From UBA3937 sp050951585 (GTDB lineage: Bacteria > Bacillota > Peptococcia > DRI-13 > DTU073): a DNA stretch of 64,000 nt. Both the position numbers and the translations under genes were made by a program. The notes beneath the pieces were generated by a model, which saw only the letters and a list, made by a program, of their open reading frames with translations, made no database searches and had not been told where the DNA came from. The stretch covers positions 339,322 to 403,321 of the forward strand of contig JBMNJI010000007.1 in NCBI GenBank assembly GCA_050951585.1, in the 5' to 3' direction. This document shows, piece after piece, positions 41,958 to 51,137 of this stretch (position 1 is its first letter; every line of letters starts with the position of its first letter).

Positions 41958-43292
41958 TTAACTTAACTCCTGCTCAATAATTTTGCCAATTTCACCGGCA
42001 ATCTCCTCTAACTGTCTGTGCTCTTTGCCCTCCGCCATCACTCTGATTAATGGCTCCGTGCCGGAAGGCCGCACCAGAATGCGTCCGTCCCCGGCCAATT
42101 TTGCTTCATGATCGGCAATGATGCGGCGAATGGCCTCATTTTTCTCCCAAGCTTTATCCTTTACCCTGATATTAATTAACACTTGCGGATAATTCTCCAT
42201 AGAAGCGGCTAATTCGCTCAGCCTCTTCCCGCTCTCCGCCAGCACACTAAGTAACTGTAGCGCAGTCAGAATCCCGTCCCCGGTGGTATTATACCGGCTA
42301 AAAATGATATGCCCGGATTGTTCGCCCCCCAAAACGGTCCTGGTCTCCAGCATCTTCTCCAGCACATACCTGTCTCCCACCTTTGTTTCATAGACATGGA
42401 TACCGGCTTTTTCGAAAGCTTTCTTTAAACCGAGATTGCTCATTACCGTAACAACAACCTGATCGTGTAACTGGCCTTTTGCTTGCAAAGCCAGGCCACA
42501 AATAACCAGGATTTTATCTCCATTAACCTCCTGCCCTCCCTCATCAACGGCAATAACTCTGTCACCGTCTCCGTCATGGGCGATCCCTAAATCAGCCCCA
42601 TGTTTTATTACCGCCTGCTGTAAGGCTTCCGGATGGGTGGAACCGCAATTTTCATTGATATTCACGCCGGTGGGGAGGTCGTTAATACTAATCACCTGGG
42701 CCCCTAATTCCCGATATACCAGCGGTGCCACCTCCGAGACCGCTCCATGGGCACAATCAACGACAATTTTTAAACCGCGGAGCGAAACCCGTACACTTTC
42801 CTTTAAAAACCCGATATAGCGCTCAATGGCATCAGCCAAAGGGATAATCCTGCCTAAATCGCTCCCGGCAGGACGAGGCAGATGATCTTCCCCGCCGAGC
42901 ACAAGTTCTTCAATTTTATCTTCCAGTTCATCAGGTAATTTATAACCATGTTCATTAAAAAACTTTATTCCGTTATCCGCAAATGGATTATGGGAAGCGG
43001 AAATTACCACACCGGAACAAGCTTTCATTTCTCTTGTCAAATAAGCGATGGCCGGAGTCGGAATCACTCCTGCCAGATATACATCTACACCGGAAGAACA
43101 AACGCCGGCTGCTAAGGCCCCCTCGAACATGGAACCAGAAATACGTGTGTCTTTCCCTAAAACAATGGCTGTTCTCTCTCCCGATTTCTTTAATAATGCG
43201 GCCGCCGCCCGGCCTAACCGAAAGGCTAGTTCCGGAGTCAATTCACTGTTTGCGAGTCCCCGTACTCCATCAGTGCCAAAAAGCTTACCCAT
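41958..43292 (-). CDS. glmM: Phosphoglucosamine mutase
   Basis: Interconverts GlcN-6-P and GlcN-1-P for peptidoglycan precursor synthesis, 444 aa. FGTDGVRGLAN opens the protein; the phosphoserine loop ISASHNPFADNGIKFF lies near 98-113; the Mg site DGDGDRVIAVD near 240-250; the C-terminal RPSGTEPLIRVM at 407-418. It lies 53 nt after cdaR. In other Firmicutes GlmM binds and restrains CdaA, so the operon links c-di-AMP production with wall synthesis. Confidence 0.97.
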   Translation of the reverse strand: MGKLFGTDGVRGLANSELTPELAFRLGRAAAALLKKSGERTAIVLGKDTRISGSMFEGALAAGVCSSGVDVYLAGVIPTPAIAYLTREMKACSGVVISASHNPFADNGIKFFNEHGYKLPDELEDKIEELVLGGEDHLPRPAGSDLGRIIPLADAIERYIGFLKESVRVSLRGLKIVVDCAHGAVSEVAPLVYRELGAQVISINDLPTGVNINENCGSTHPEALQQAVIKHGADLGIAHDGDGDRVIAVDEGGQEVNGDKILVICGLALQAKGQLHDQVVVTVMSNLGLKKAFEKAGIHVYETKVGDRYVLEKMLETRTVLGGEQSGHIIFSRYNTTGDGILTALQLLSVLAESGKRLSELAASMENYPQVLINIRVKDKAWEKNEAIRRIIADHEAKLAGDGRILVRPSGTEPLIRVMAEGKEHRQLEEIAGEIGKIIEQELS

Positions 43293-43345
43293 TGACCGGT
43301 CCCCTTCCTGAATGATAATAATTCACTTTCTTCATGAGGATAGGC

Positions 43346-44548
43346 TTAACCTTCTTTGGTTATTGTCACGTCCACTGAAGCCGGCTCAACCTTGAGCACT
43401 TGCATATTGGCCGGCAGTTCTACTTTGACAGCCAAATCATGCGTTCCCGGCTCCAGCTCTTTAACATCGACAACAGCCTTGACCTCCATATTTTTATCCA
43501 AATGTTCGAGCGCCTCCCGATCTCCTCTGACTATTAGCGCAACCTTTTCCGGCTTAATGATATACTTCAGTCCTTCCTGGGAATTGGTTACGGCAACCGG
43601 AATATCGGTAATTTCCTTCTCGACATCCGTAGCTTGTACCTGTACCAGAATCTTCACGACCGGCTGATAAACGAGGCTCGCTCCATCCGGAGGCACCAAA
43701 GCCACCTGCGTGGCATATTCACTATCAATACCCGTAATATCCAACGGCGCTGTCGCCACATGATTAATGAGGCTCAGGATTTCATATGGTCCGGATATCT
43801 TCACCGTCTCGGGATCAATGGTCACGCCGGAAACCTCGAATCCTTCCTTGGGCCTTCCCACAATCTGCGGTTTGATGGCTACCGTAATCGTATTGTTGGG
43901 CTTGGTAATCGGTACAAAAACCTGGACTTCCCGCGGACTAATCTCATATTCATCAGTTACCGTACTGCCGTCCTTCGTTAACAAAGTAACCGGCGTATTT
44001 AAACTAAGATCTTCCGTAGCCTGATTAAGGTTAATCGTCACCAAAGCGGTTTCCAGCTTATTAAGCATTTGTCGGGCACCCCTGACTACCACCGTCGAAG
44101 GCTGCAACACCGGTTCAAAACTCGAATAACCCTTCGCCACCGTTCCTTTAGTAATCACCTGCACAGGCAATTGCTTCGTTTCAAGTGCATCAACAGCCAA
44201 ACTCATGCTCGAAGGTCGCACCAAAACAAGCTCAACACCAGCCGGTAAATCCACTTCAATTAAATAATCGTTCTCCCCGATTTGGGCATTATTCAAATCT
44301 ATTGTTGCCTTAATTTCCTTTTCGGTAAGAAGCTTCACTATCGAAACAGGCCCTCGAACTTTGACCTCAACCTTACCCGGATTACTTCTTAACACCAGTC
44401 CATCTTGTAGATTCTGGTGTGTGACAGGAACCATTATGGTTTTTTCCGTTGGAGGATTTTGCATATTAATGACATAAAGCCACAAGAGAATCGCCAGAAG
44501 AACAGCCAGCCCCTTATAAGCAATGTCTTTTTTCAATATTTCATACAT
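43346..44548 (-). CDS. cdaR: YbbR-domain regulator of diadenylate cyclase (CdaR)
   Basis: Membrane-anchored extracytoplasmic regulator of CdaA, 400 aa. It has one N-terminal helix (GLAVLLAILLWLYVINMQ, about 12-30) followed by about four YbbR repeats with the family phrases EVKVRGP, VVVRGARQML, VKISGPYEI and ALIVRGDREAL. It starts 2 nt after the cdaA stop, so the two are translated together. Effects on cyclase activity are known from the family; the sensed signal is not. Confidence 0.93.
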   Translation of the reverse strand: MYEILKKDIAYKGLAVLLAILLWLYVINMQNPPTEKTIMVPVTHQNLQDGLVLRSNPGKVEVKVRGPVSIVKLLTEKEIKATIDLNNAQIGENDYLIEVDLPAGVELVLVRPSSMSLAVDALETKQLPVQVITKGTVAKGYSSFEPVLQPSTVVVRGARQMLNKLETALVTINLNQATEDLSLNTPVTLLTKDGSTVTDEYEISPREVQVFVPITKPNNTITVAIKPQIVGRPKEGFEVSGVTIDPETVKISGPYEILSLINHVATAPLDITGIDSEYATQVALVPPDGASLVYQPVVKILVQVQATDVEKEITDIPVAVTNSQEGLKYIIKPEKVALIVRGDREALEHLDKNMEVKAVVDVKELEPGTHDLAVKVELPANMQVLKVEPASVDVTITKEG

Positions 44549-44550
44549 AG

Positions 44551-45357
44551 TTAAGACCTCCAGTTAAACAACGGCATGGATGTTTGCTGTTTTGCGGAGA
44601 GACGCTTATTTAAGATTTCCCTTAACGTATTTTCATCAAGATAGCGAGTCAGTCTGCCTTCTTCCGCCACAGAGATGACTCCTGTTTCTTCGGAGACCGT
44701 AATCCCGATACTGTCGGACTGTTCGGTTAAACCTAAGGCCGCACGATGCCTTGTCCCCAGCTCTTTACTAAGATTGGGGTTTTCCGAAAGCGGAAGGAAA
44801 CAACCCGCTGCAGCAATCCGGTCCCCTCTGATAATCACCGCACCATCATGAAGAGGGCTCTTCGGAATAAAAATATTTACCAGGATTTCTGAAGAAACAA
44901 GTCCATCTATTTTCGTTCCTGTTTCGATATAATCATTAACACCAATTTCCCGTTCTAGAATGATCAGGGCTCCAATGCTATTCTCGGATAAACTTTTGGC
45001 CGCCCGCACAATCTGATCGACAAGCTTCTCCAAAGCCTCCTCATTCAACATCGACATCGGACGGGCAAAAAACTTCCCCCGCCCTAACCGTTCCAAGGCC
45101 CGGCGCAATTCAGGCTGAAAAACAACTGGTAAAGCCACGACAAGCACTGTCTTCAACTGATCCAATATCCAGCTTACGGTGGTAAAACCAGCAAACTTGC
45201 TGACCAGGGAAGCAAGCAGTAGAACAATCAAGCCCTTAATCAACTGCACGGCTCGCGTGCCTTTAATAATCATCATGGCTTTATAGATCACAAAGGCCAC
45301 AATGAGAATATCGATGATACTAATGAAATTAACTATTTCCAGAACTTGATTCCACAA
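44551..45357 (-). CDS. cdaA: Diadenylate cyclase CdaA
   Basis: Synthesises the second messenger c-di-AMP from ATP, 268 aa. Three N-terminal membrane helices (about 10-80) are followed by the DAC domain with the catalytic PLHDGAVIIRGDRI (about 168-181) and RHRAALGLTE (about 204-213) motifs; both are intact. It is first in the cdaA-cdaR-glmM order. The gene diverges from the DUF881 operon across a 200-bp spacer. Confidence 0.97.
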   Translation of the reverse strand: MWNQVLEIVNFISIIDILIVAFVIYKAMMIIKGTRAVQLIKGLIVLLLASLVSKFAGFTTVSWILDQLKTVLVVALPVVFQPELRRALERLGRGKFFARPMSMLNEEALEKLVDQIVRAAKSLSENSIGALIILEREIGVNDYIETGTKIDGLVSSEILVNIFIPKSPLHDGAVIIRGDRIAAAGCFLPLSENPNLSKELGTRHRAALGLTEQSDSIGITVSEETGVISVAEEGRLTRYLDENTLREILNKRLSAKQQTSMPLFNWRS

Positions 45358-45517
45358 AAACGCTTCCTCCTTTTGTTTCGCTGATTTTACTAGTTCGACA
45401 ATTCATCTGCCGATTCCTTTAAATACCCTTGAAAAATAGTGGCAGCCTCTGTGAATAATTATAGCCTTTTTCCTCTTTCCGTGGTATTATCTTCCTATAA
45501 AATGTGATAAATATTTT

Positions 45518-45544
45518 TTGTTCTTAGTTTATTTATGATATAAT
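45518..45544 (+). promoter_or_regulatory. Possible promoter of the DUF881-Sbp operon
   Basis: TATAAT at 45539-45544 with TTGTTC at 45518-45523 (15-nt spacing, short) stands about 50 nt before the TTG start. The spacing is poor, so the call rests mostly on the -10 box. Confidence 0.4.
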
Positions 45545-45593
45545 TTGATATACTATGAATTTATTATCTCGCGCAAAAGGGAGGAGAAGTAAT

Positions 45594-46295
45594 TTGCGAA
45601 AATATATCATGCCATTACTCATCATTTGCCTCTTTACAGGCTTCTTCCTCGCTTATCAGTTTAAGGTCCAATCTAAAAGTACCAGTTTCGAGGCAATTAG
45701 TCAAAGAAATAATAATCTTATTACAATTATCCAGGATTTAGAAAAGGAAATTGCCAATCAGGAAAATCAAATTGACGCCATGCGTACGCAACTGAATGAT
45801 ATTCAGAGTCAAAATAATCAGGGAAAGCTACAGGAATTTCAAACAAAGCTCACCAGAGCAAAAATCGAAGCGGGTCTCACTCCGGTTATTGGCAAAGGAC
45901 TGACTATTACCCTTGATGACAATAAAGAAGGCCTAAAAGATAATCCCACGGATGACCCCAACAAATACATTATTCATTATGAACACATCCTTAATCTTGT
46001 CAACGAATTAAAAATCGGGAGTGCTGAAGCAATTGCCATTAATGGGCAGAGGTTAATCACCACTTCCGAGATCCGTTGTGTAGGCAACGTCATTCTCGTC
46101 AATATGACCCGTATTGCTCCCCCTTTTGAGATTAAAGCAATCGGCAGCCCGAAATTAATGAACGAAAGCATTTTAATGGGGCAATTAGGTATTTTAAAAG
46201 ATGCTAATTTCCCGGTTACGATTGTCGAAACTGAAGAATTAGTCATTCCCGCCTACAAAGGAGATCTGCAATTCACATACACTGCACAGCAATAA
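45594..46295 (+). CDS. DUF881 membrane-anchored protein, first copy
   Basis: DUF881 (YlxW/YlxX-like) protein, 233 aa from the TTG at 45594 (MRKYIMPLLIICLFTGFFLA), which follows GGGAGGAG. An ATG at 45555 opens the frame without a ribosome site. One membrane helix, then a coiled coil (about 40-90: NNNLITIIQDLEKEIANQEN), then the extracytoplasmic domain with GKGLTITLDDN and AEAIAINGQRLITTSEIR. Function unknown; in Bacillus related genes sit beside division and wall genes. Confidence 0.88.
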   Translation: MRKYIMPLLIICLFTGFFLAYQFKVQSKSTSFEAISQRNNNLITIIQDLEKEIANQENQIDAMRTQLNDIQSQNNQGKLQEFQTKLTRAKIEAGLTPVIGKGLTITLDDNKEGLKDNPTDDPNKYIIHYEHILNLVNELKIGSAEAIAINGQRLITTSEIRCVGNVILVNMTRIAPPFEIKAIGSPKLMNESILMGQLGILKDANFPVTIVETEELVIPAYKGDLQFTYTAQQ

Positions 46296-46308
46296 AGGAG
46301 GCTTTTCT

Positions 46309-46686
46309 ATGTGGTTTATCTTACCCTTGCTCGGCTTAATTATCGGTGCATATCTCGGGTCTGCCGTGACCTTTCAATTACCGGCAATCTATTTAAAATA
46401 CATGTCAATCGCTGTGCTGGCTTCTTTGGACTCCGTTTTTGGCGGGATTAGGTCGATCATGGAAGAAAAGTTTGACGGCACAATTCTCCTGACGGGTTTT
46501 TTTACTAATGCCTTGTTAGCTGCCTTATTAACATATCTCGGTGACCGACTGGGCGTCGACCTCTATTATGCTGCGGTCTTTGCCTTCGGCGTTCGTCTTT
46601 TTCAAAACCTTGCCGCAATCAGGCACCATTTCTTGACGAAACTCCGCAGTAAAAAGCGGGTAAAGCCAGGTGAGAGCAATGAATAG
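46309..46686 (+). CDS. sbp: Small basic membrane protein (Sbp, DUF1290)
   Basis: 125-aa membrane protein with three or four hydrophobic stretches (WFILPLLGLIIGAYLGSAVT; SIAVLASLDSVFGGIRS; LTGFFTNALLAALLTYLG; YYAAVFAFGVRLFQNLAAI) and a basic tail. It matches the small basic protein encoded between two DUF881 genes in many Firmicutes. Role unknown. It begins 13 nt after the first DUF881 gene and overlaps the second by 8 nt, so all three are one operon. Confidence 0.88.
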   Translation: MWFILPLLGLIIGAYLGSAVTFQLPAIYLKYMSIAVLASLDSVFGGIRSIMEEKFDGTILLTGFFTNALLAALLTYLGDRLGVDLYYAAVFAFGVRLFQNLAAIRHHFLTKLRSKKRVKPGESNE

Positions 46687-47461
46687 TAAACGCTGGTATC
46701 TGCCGATTACCGTTGTTTTTCTTTTTCTCGGCATTATGCTCTCTTTGCAGTTCCAGGCCCAAACCCGTGCCGCCAGCGACCTAACTCAACAAAGAACCGA
46801 AACCTTAATTACCATGGTCCGTGCCCTTTCCGAGAAAAGGCAAAAGCTTGCGCTGGAGATTATTGACCTGGGCAACCAACTGCGTTCGCAAATGGAGAGC
46901 TCACAAGACGAGCAAAAAATGCTGCAGAGCATCAGTCAGGAAACGGAAAAATTAAATATCGTAAACGGAGCAACCGAACAAAAGGGGTCCGGCCTAACGA
47001 TTACCATTGAAGATTATATGCCTATTGTTTATACGGATCTTTTGAATATTGTTAACGAATTATGGAACGCCGGCGCTGAAGCCATTGCCATTAATGAACA
47101 CCGGATCACTCAGCACACAACCATCTCGTATACCGAAACTCATGCTCCTACGGAATGGGATCCGGCCTTTGATGATTATTACGTTATGTTTATGACTGTG
47201 AACCACCAGATCATCGAGTATCCCATTACAATAAGCGCCATCGGAGACCCGAATAATCTCGAAAAAGGCTTAACCCTACCAGGCGGCATTATGGATAATC
47301 TTGCTCTTTTTAATGCCTACCCCTTAATCAATAAGGAAGAAAAATTAACGATACCCGCCGTGGAGAAACCGCATACTCATTACTTTGTCAAAGAATATAA
47401 CCCGGAGACAAACAGTCCGAAAAATGGCAATGAGCCCGCCGCCAAACAAAAAAGACCCTGA
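46679..47461 (+). CDS. DUF881 membrane-anchored protein, second copy
   Basis: 260 aa from the ATG at 46679 (MNSKRWYLPITVVFLFLGIM). It has one helix, a coiled coil (LTQQRTETLITMVRALSEKR), and the DUF881 core with GSGLTITIEDYM and GAEAIAINEHRI. It differs from the first copy by an acidic insert near residues 160-180 (THAPTEWDPAFDDYYVMF) and a hydrophilic tail ending EPAAKQKRP. The two copies are paralogues within one operon and may form a heteromer (inference). Confidence 0.87.
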   Translation: MNSKRWYLPITVVFLFLGIMLSLQFQAQTRAASDLTQQRTETLITMVRALSEKRQKLALEIIDLGNQLRSQMESSQDEQKMLQSISQETEKLNIVNGATEQKGSGLTITIEDYMPIVYTDLLNIVNELWNAGAEAIAINEHRITQHTTISYTETHAPTEWDPAFDDYYVMFMTVNHQIIEYPITISAIGDPNNLEKGLTLPGGIMDNLALFNAYPLINKEEKLTIPAVEKPHTHYFVKEYNPETNSPKNGNEPAAKQKRP

Positions 47462-47480
47462 AATCATTCTCAGGGTCTTT
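47451..47480 (+). terminator. Bidirectional terminator
   Basis: Stem AAAGACCCTGA/TCAGGGTCTTT with T runs in both directions, shared by the DUF881 operon (its left arm overlaps the last codons) and the convergent 537-aa gene. Confidence 0.9.
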
Positions 47481-47495
47481 TTTTTATGGACAACT

Positions 47496-49109
47496 TTACA
47501 CTACGCACACGCTGCCTAATTCCAAAGCCGCGGCCTTTACGGAAGGGATCTTGCCCATTTCTTTTAGCGCGGGGGCTTCCTTCGCCATCGCCTGCAGCAT
47601 TTTATAGATTTGCCATTTACGTTCCGAAGAAATTTGCGTCGAAAATGTCTCATAATAAATTTTCAACTCCTTATCGAGAATAAACTCAGCCTTCTCGGCA
47701 AACCGCTTTAATTCTTCCTCCAGAGCATAGCCGCAGGCATTGATTCTGAGCCAATTCCCATTAAGATAGTATTCGATAAAACCGCATACCTGCTTTGTCT
47801 TTTTGTCACGCTTCTCCTTGATAAAATACCACATATCTGTGTCCAGTTTCACGCGTTCGGTTGCTTCTTCCCGGAGCAGGTTCAGCACATCTCTTTTATT
47901 CTTCAGGCATGAAAAGGCTGATGACATGGAGAATTTATCATCTTGCTCCCCTACAGTGTTTCGCTCTGCATGAACCCTGAATATTTTTTGCAGGGAATCT
48001 CCGGTAATTACTGTTTTGTATAATTCACGAACCGGCAGATAATATTTCTGCGTAAAGACCGCTTTTTGTCTCAGCTCATCAGCTAAGAGCCGCTCCATCC
48101 TGGCTAAATTAACAGCTTTTGAAGCGTAAATGAGCAATTCCTGTTCGGTTAAGATAAACTCACAGATAATCCCGTCCGTTACATCAAAGCCTTGCAGGGG
48201 ACTGTCATCCGTCTTGAGCAGCTTATAACATTCTCCAATCTCAAATTCCCCTGTTAAAAAGACTTCCGGCAGATTAACCAGCCAATCACGCAACCATACC
48301 GCCGCAGGAATAGTATAGGCAGAACAAAAAACGAAATAATTCAGCGGATTTTCCGGGTGTTCCGTCGAAAGTGTTTCACGCTGTAGCTCCACAAATTCAT
48401 CAACAACCAGCCCATTTGGCTCTTCACGCAAGACAAAACGATAAACGATCTTGATGACCTCCTCCTCCGGAGTACAAACCATCACCTCTGCTGTCGTAAT
48501 CATCCGTCCATCTGCTTTTTCAGCTCCTCTAAACCTGGTCTTCAAAAAGGTATAGAGACTCATCCTTTCACCAAACGTGGCAATAAAATCGTCTCGTTCG
48601 CCTAAGGCCTCCCTGCCCCGGGCACTGGAGAGGTCATAAAGCAGCGCAATGTCCAATCTTCTGAGCGCATGCAAAAGCACATGAGTGAATTCCGCCGGTG
48701 TTAATTGCTGCACAAATAGCTTACGCAAAAGTAAGCCTCTATCCACAGAGGCCGTGTCATGATTTAATAAAAACTGGTAGCTCGCCAAATCGCCGGCCGG
48801 TTTAGTCCCAAACCGGCAGTTTTGTTTGTACGCATCCTGCAATAACGCAACCGCTTCCAAAAACTCGAGCCGCACATAGCCGGGCAGTTCTTCCCGCCCG
48901 TCACACATCCCGATGCAGTTCACATTTTGGGCATGATACTGCTTAAGCCCTTCGTGATTAAAAGCTAAGATAAAATTGTGCATTTCATACTCTTTCCGCA
49001 AAGAATTTTTTTCCCTCCGGAACACTAAAGCACATTGTACGCTCTCCCGCCCTGAAGAGACATAAGCAGAATACTCCCCGCTGCTATCTGAAATAGCGCT
49101 TTCCTTCAT
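47496..49109 (-). CDS. Unrecognised 537-aa cytoplasmic protein
   Basis: I do not recognise a family. The product is soluble, with no signal peptide or membrane helix, leucine- and glutamate-rich, and predicted mostly helical with scattered strands (YEMHNFILAFNHEGL; RFVLREEPNGLVVDEFVELQ; YYLPVRELYKTVITGDSLQK). Six or more scattered cysteines show no CxxC zinc pattern. The ATG at 49109 has GGG immediately before it, so a later start such as Met43 is possible. It is transcribed alone, between the terminator shared with DUF881 and an empty 220-bp spacer. The full, undisturbed frame of 1.6 kb supports a real gene. Confidence 0.75.
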   Translation of the reverse strand: MKESAISDSSGEYSAYVSSGRESVQCALVFRREKNSLRKEYEMHNFILAFNHEGLKQYHAQNVNCIGMCDGREELPGYVRLEFLEAVALLQDAYKQNCRFGTKPAGDLASYQFLLNHDTASVDRGLLLRKLFVQQLTPAEFTHVLLHALRRLDIALLYDLSSARGREALGERDDFIATFGERMSLYTFLKTRFRGAEKADGRMITTAEVMVCTPEEEVIKIVYRFVLREEPNGLVVDEFVELQRETLSTEHPENPLNYFVFCSAYTIPAAVWLRDWLVNLPEVFLTGEFEIGECYKLLKTDDSPLQGFDVTDGIICEFILTEQELLIYASKAVNLARMERLLADELRQKAVFTQKYYLPVRELYKTVITGDSLQKIFRVHAERNTVGEQDDKFSMSSAFSCLKNKRDVLNLLREEATERVKLDTDMWYFIKEKRDKKTKQVCGFIEYYLNGNWLRINACGYALEEELKRFAEKAEFILDKELKIYYETFSTQISSERKWQIYKMLQAMAKEAPALKEMGKIPSVKAAALELGSVCVV

Positions 49110-49298
49110 CCCTTTTCACTCTCCCGAACCATTCTTCTTTCTACCTATATTGTTCCCATTTTTTTAATATTTTTCATGACCGTAAAATATTTTCATAATA
49201 TACTTCGCTAAATCCTCGGCCAATCCTTTAGTAATTTTCCCTCAGGATTCAGCAAGAATCGTAGTCGGGATGTTGTAATCTGTCAGAGCATAAAGAAA

Positions 49299-49324
49299 AC
49301 GGGAAGAGCTTTTCTCTTCCCGTT
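49299..49324 (-). terminator. Terminator after the D-aminoacylase gene
   Basis: Perfect 11-bp stem AACGGGAAGAG/CTCTTCCCGTT with TTTTC on the minus strand, 10 nt past the stop. Nothing else is visible in 49110-49298. Confidence 0.9.
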
Positions 49325-49333
49325 AATTTCTGA

Positions 49334-50701
49334 TCAAACAGCGCTTTTCTTTAGAGGCTGTCCACTGCTATCATTGAGCAATTTTCCTTCCGCCCAGGCT
49401 AAAGTTCCGTTAACCCAAACCTGTCGAACACCCTCGGAAAAAAGTGTGGTTTTCTCGCGCGTGGCGTGATCAATGATCGTGGCCGGATCAAACAAAACCA
49501 GATCCGCCTGATATCCCTCTTTTAACAACCCACGATTGGTAAGCCCCAGCCGCGCGGCCGGTTTCGACGTTAATTTGGCAATCGCCGTTTCCAATGACAA
49601 AATGTTCTTTTCCCGTACATAACGACCCAAAAATCGTGGGATGTTGCCATAGGCACGAGGATGGGTAGCCCAGCCACCTTTATAGATGCCTGAATCACTG
49701 CCAAAAAAGGTTAACGGATGGGCCATGGCCAACTCCAGGTTTTCCTCACTAATGGACGGAACAAAGGGCTTTTTACCGATGTCAGTACTCGAATATGTAT
49801 AGGCATAAAGATCGGCGGTGATGTCCAAACCGGAAGCAGCCGCCTCCTCCAGCATCTGCAAAACCCGCGGGAACTTGTCCCAATTTCGTTGATAACCGGC
49901 CTTAATATGACAATACTGAACCGGAATCCCCACTGTGTTACCTATGTAAATTGCTTCTTCCACTGCTTCCAGCACCTTGTCATATTCACTGCGGATATGG
50001 GTGGCGTAAAACCCGCCTGCCTCTTTCACAACCTCACATAGCCCAATCAATTCTTCGGTTGTCGCATAAGTCTGCGGCCAATATTCCAGCCCCACCGACA
50101 ACCCGAGAGCCCCGCTTTTCATCTCCTTTGTCAGATGCTCCTGCATTTTGCTCTGTTGGGCCGGCGTAGTTTTGCCGCTTCTGTCGCTGCCATGCACTAC
50201 TTGCCGCAAACTGGCATAACCCATCAGCAAGCCATAATTAATCGCCATCTTCGGGATAGAAGAAAAATATCCTCCAATCCCCTGGGGCGAACGTCCGCAA
50301 TTGCCGCCTACCTGCGCCGTTACACCCTGTGAAAGGAAAGCACTCATATCAGCGCCGCTGTAAAAATAGTCTTCCGTGTGTGTATGTATATCAATAAAGC
50401 CCGGGGCTAGTACTAATCCTTGCCCATCAATAACCGTAACCGTCTCTGGAAGAGGAAATTCACCAACCGCGGCAATCTTTTGTCCTTTTACCGCTACTTT
50501 TCCTTGGTAAGCCGGTTGCCCCGAGCCATCAACAATCAGCACATGGTCGATAACCCAGTCACAATCAGGCGGCTCTGGTGCAGGTGGTTCCTCTCCGCTT
50601 ACCTTATTTACCCGTGATTCATAACGAAAAATACTTAGAGGTACTACGGCTGTTACAACTACTGCTCCCAATCCTATCAAAAATTGGCGTCTCGTCAGCA
50701 T
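49334..50701 (-). CDS. Exported N-acyl-D-amino-acid deacylase (amidohydrolase)
   Basis: D-aminoacylase-type amidohydrolase, 455 aa. It starts with a Tat-type signal (TRRQFLIGLGAVVVTAV; twin Arg at 4-5), so it is probably exported folded, with its metal. Metal ligands: DIHTHTED near residues 99-106, the cysteine in GGNCGRSP near 134, ATHIRSEYD near 221 and the FGSDSG aspartate near 315. It may release free D-amino acids from N-acyl forms, for example from wall debris. It seems to be transcribed singly. Confidence 0.87.
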   Translation of the reverse strand: MLTRRQFLIGLGAVVVTAVVPLSIFRYESRVNKVSGEEPPAPEPPDCDWVIDHVLIVDGSGQPAYQGKVAVKGQKIAAVGEFPLPETVTVIDGQGLVLAPGFIDIHTHTEDYFYSGADMSAFLSQGVTAQVGGNCGRSPQGIGGYFSSIPKMAINYGLLMGYASLRQVVHGSDRSGKTTPAQQSKMQEHLTKEMKSGALGLSVGLEYWPQTYATTEELIGLCEVVKEAGGFYATHIRSEYDKVLEAVEEAIYIGNTVGIPVQYCHIKAGYQRNWDKFPRVLQMLEEAAASGLDITADLYAYTYSSTDIGKKPFVPSISEENLELAMAHPLTFFGSDSGIYKGGWATHPRAYGNIPRFLGRYVREKNILSLETAIAKLTSKPAARLGLTNRGLLKEGYQADLVLFDPATIIDHATREKTTLFSEGVRQVWVNGTLAWAEGKLLNDSSGQPLKKSAV

Positions 50702-50822
50702 GTTCTTTGTTCGCTCTCCTCATACGCTCCCCTCGACACGGAACGTCATAATACTGAATAATTCGCTGTCGGACGCCTAATCCCTTTTTCGATTTTTCTT
50801 TTTTGTTTTGTCCCCATTGGTT

Positions 50823-51089
50823 TTATGAACAGCCGGAACAACCACAGCAGCCGCCGTGATGCGAACAGCCGCCGGAACCCGCGCTGCCAGAGGACGAACC
50901 ATCTTCAGCGGATCGGCCTGCTCCTGCCCCTTTTCCTCCTAAGACATTACAGCGCCGAAAGATTTGTTCCAGGTGAATACTGCCACATTTCTCACAGCGC
51001 GCTTCCTTTTTTCGGCTAATGCTCAATTGCTGAGAAAAGTTCTCGCCGCAATCCAGGCATTTAAAGTCATATGTTGGCATTGACATCAC
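50823..51089 (-). CDS. FmdB-family zinc ribbon protein
   Basis: 88-aa protein. The N-terminal zinc ribbon (YDFKCLDCGENFSQQLS and ARCEKCGSIHLEQIF) has two CxxC pairs that should hold one Zn. The C-terminal half is low complexity, Ser/Gly-rich, and ends in a His/Cys-rich tail (GGCSHHGGCCGCSGCS) that could bind metal ions. FmdB-type proteins are regulators or metal carriers of unclear role. It lies alone downstream of leuB's neighbour strand order, without operon partners. Confidence 0.85.
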   Translation of the reverse strand: MMSMPTYDFKCLDCGENFSQQLSISRKKEARCEKCGSIHLEQIFRRCNVLGGKGAGAGRSAEDGSSSGSAGSGGCSHHGGCCGCSGCS

Positions 51090-51137
51090 CTTCTGTCCTT
51101 TACTAAGCTTCTCTGTTACCCTGTATAATTATATAGC

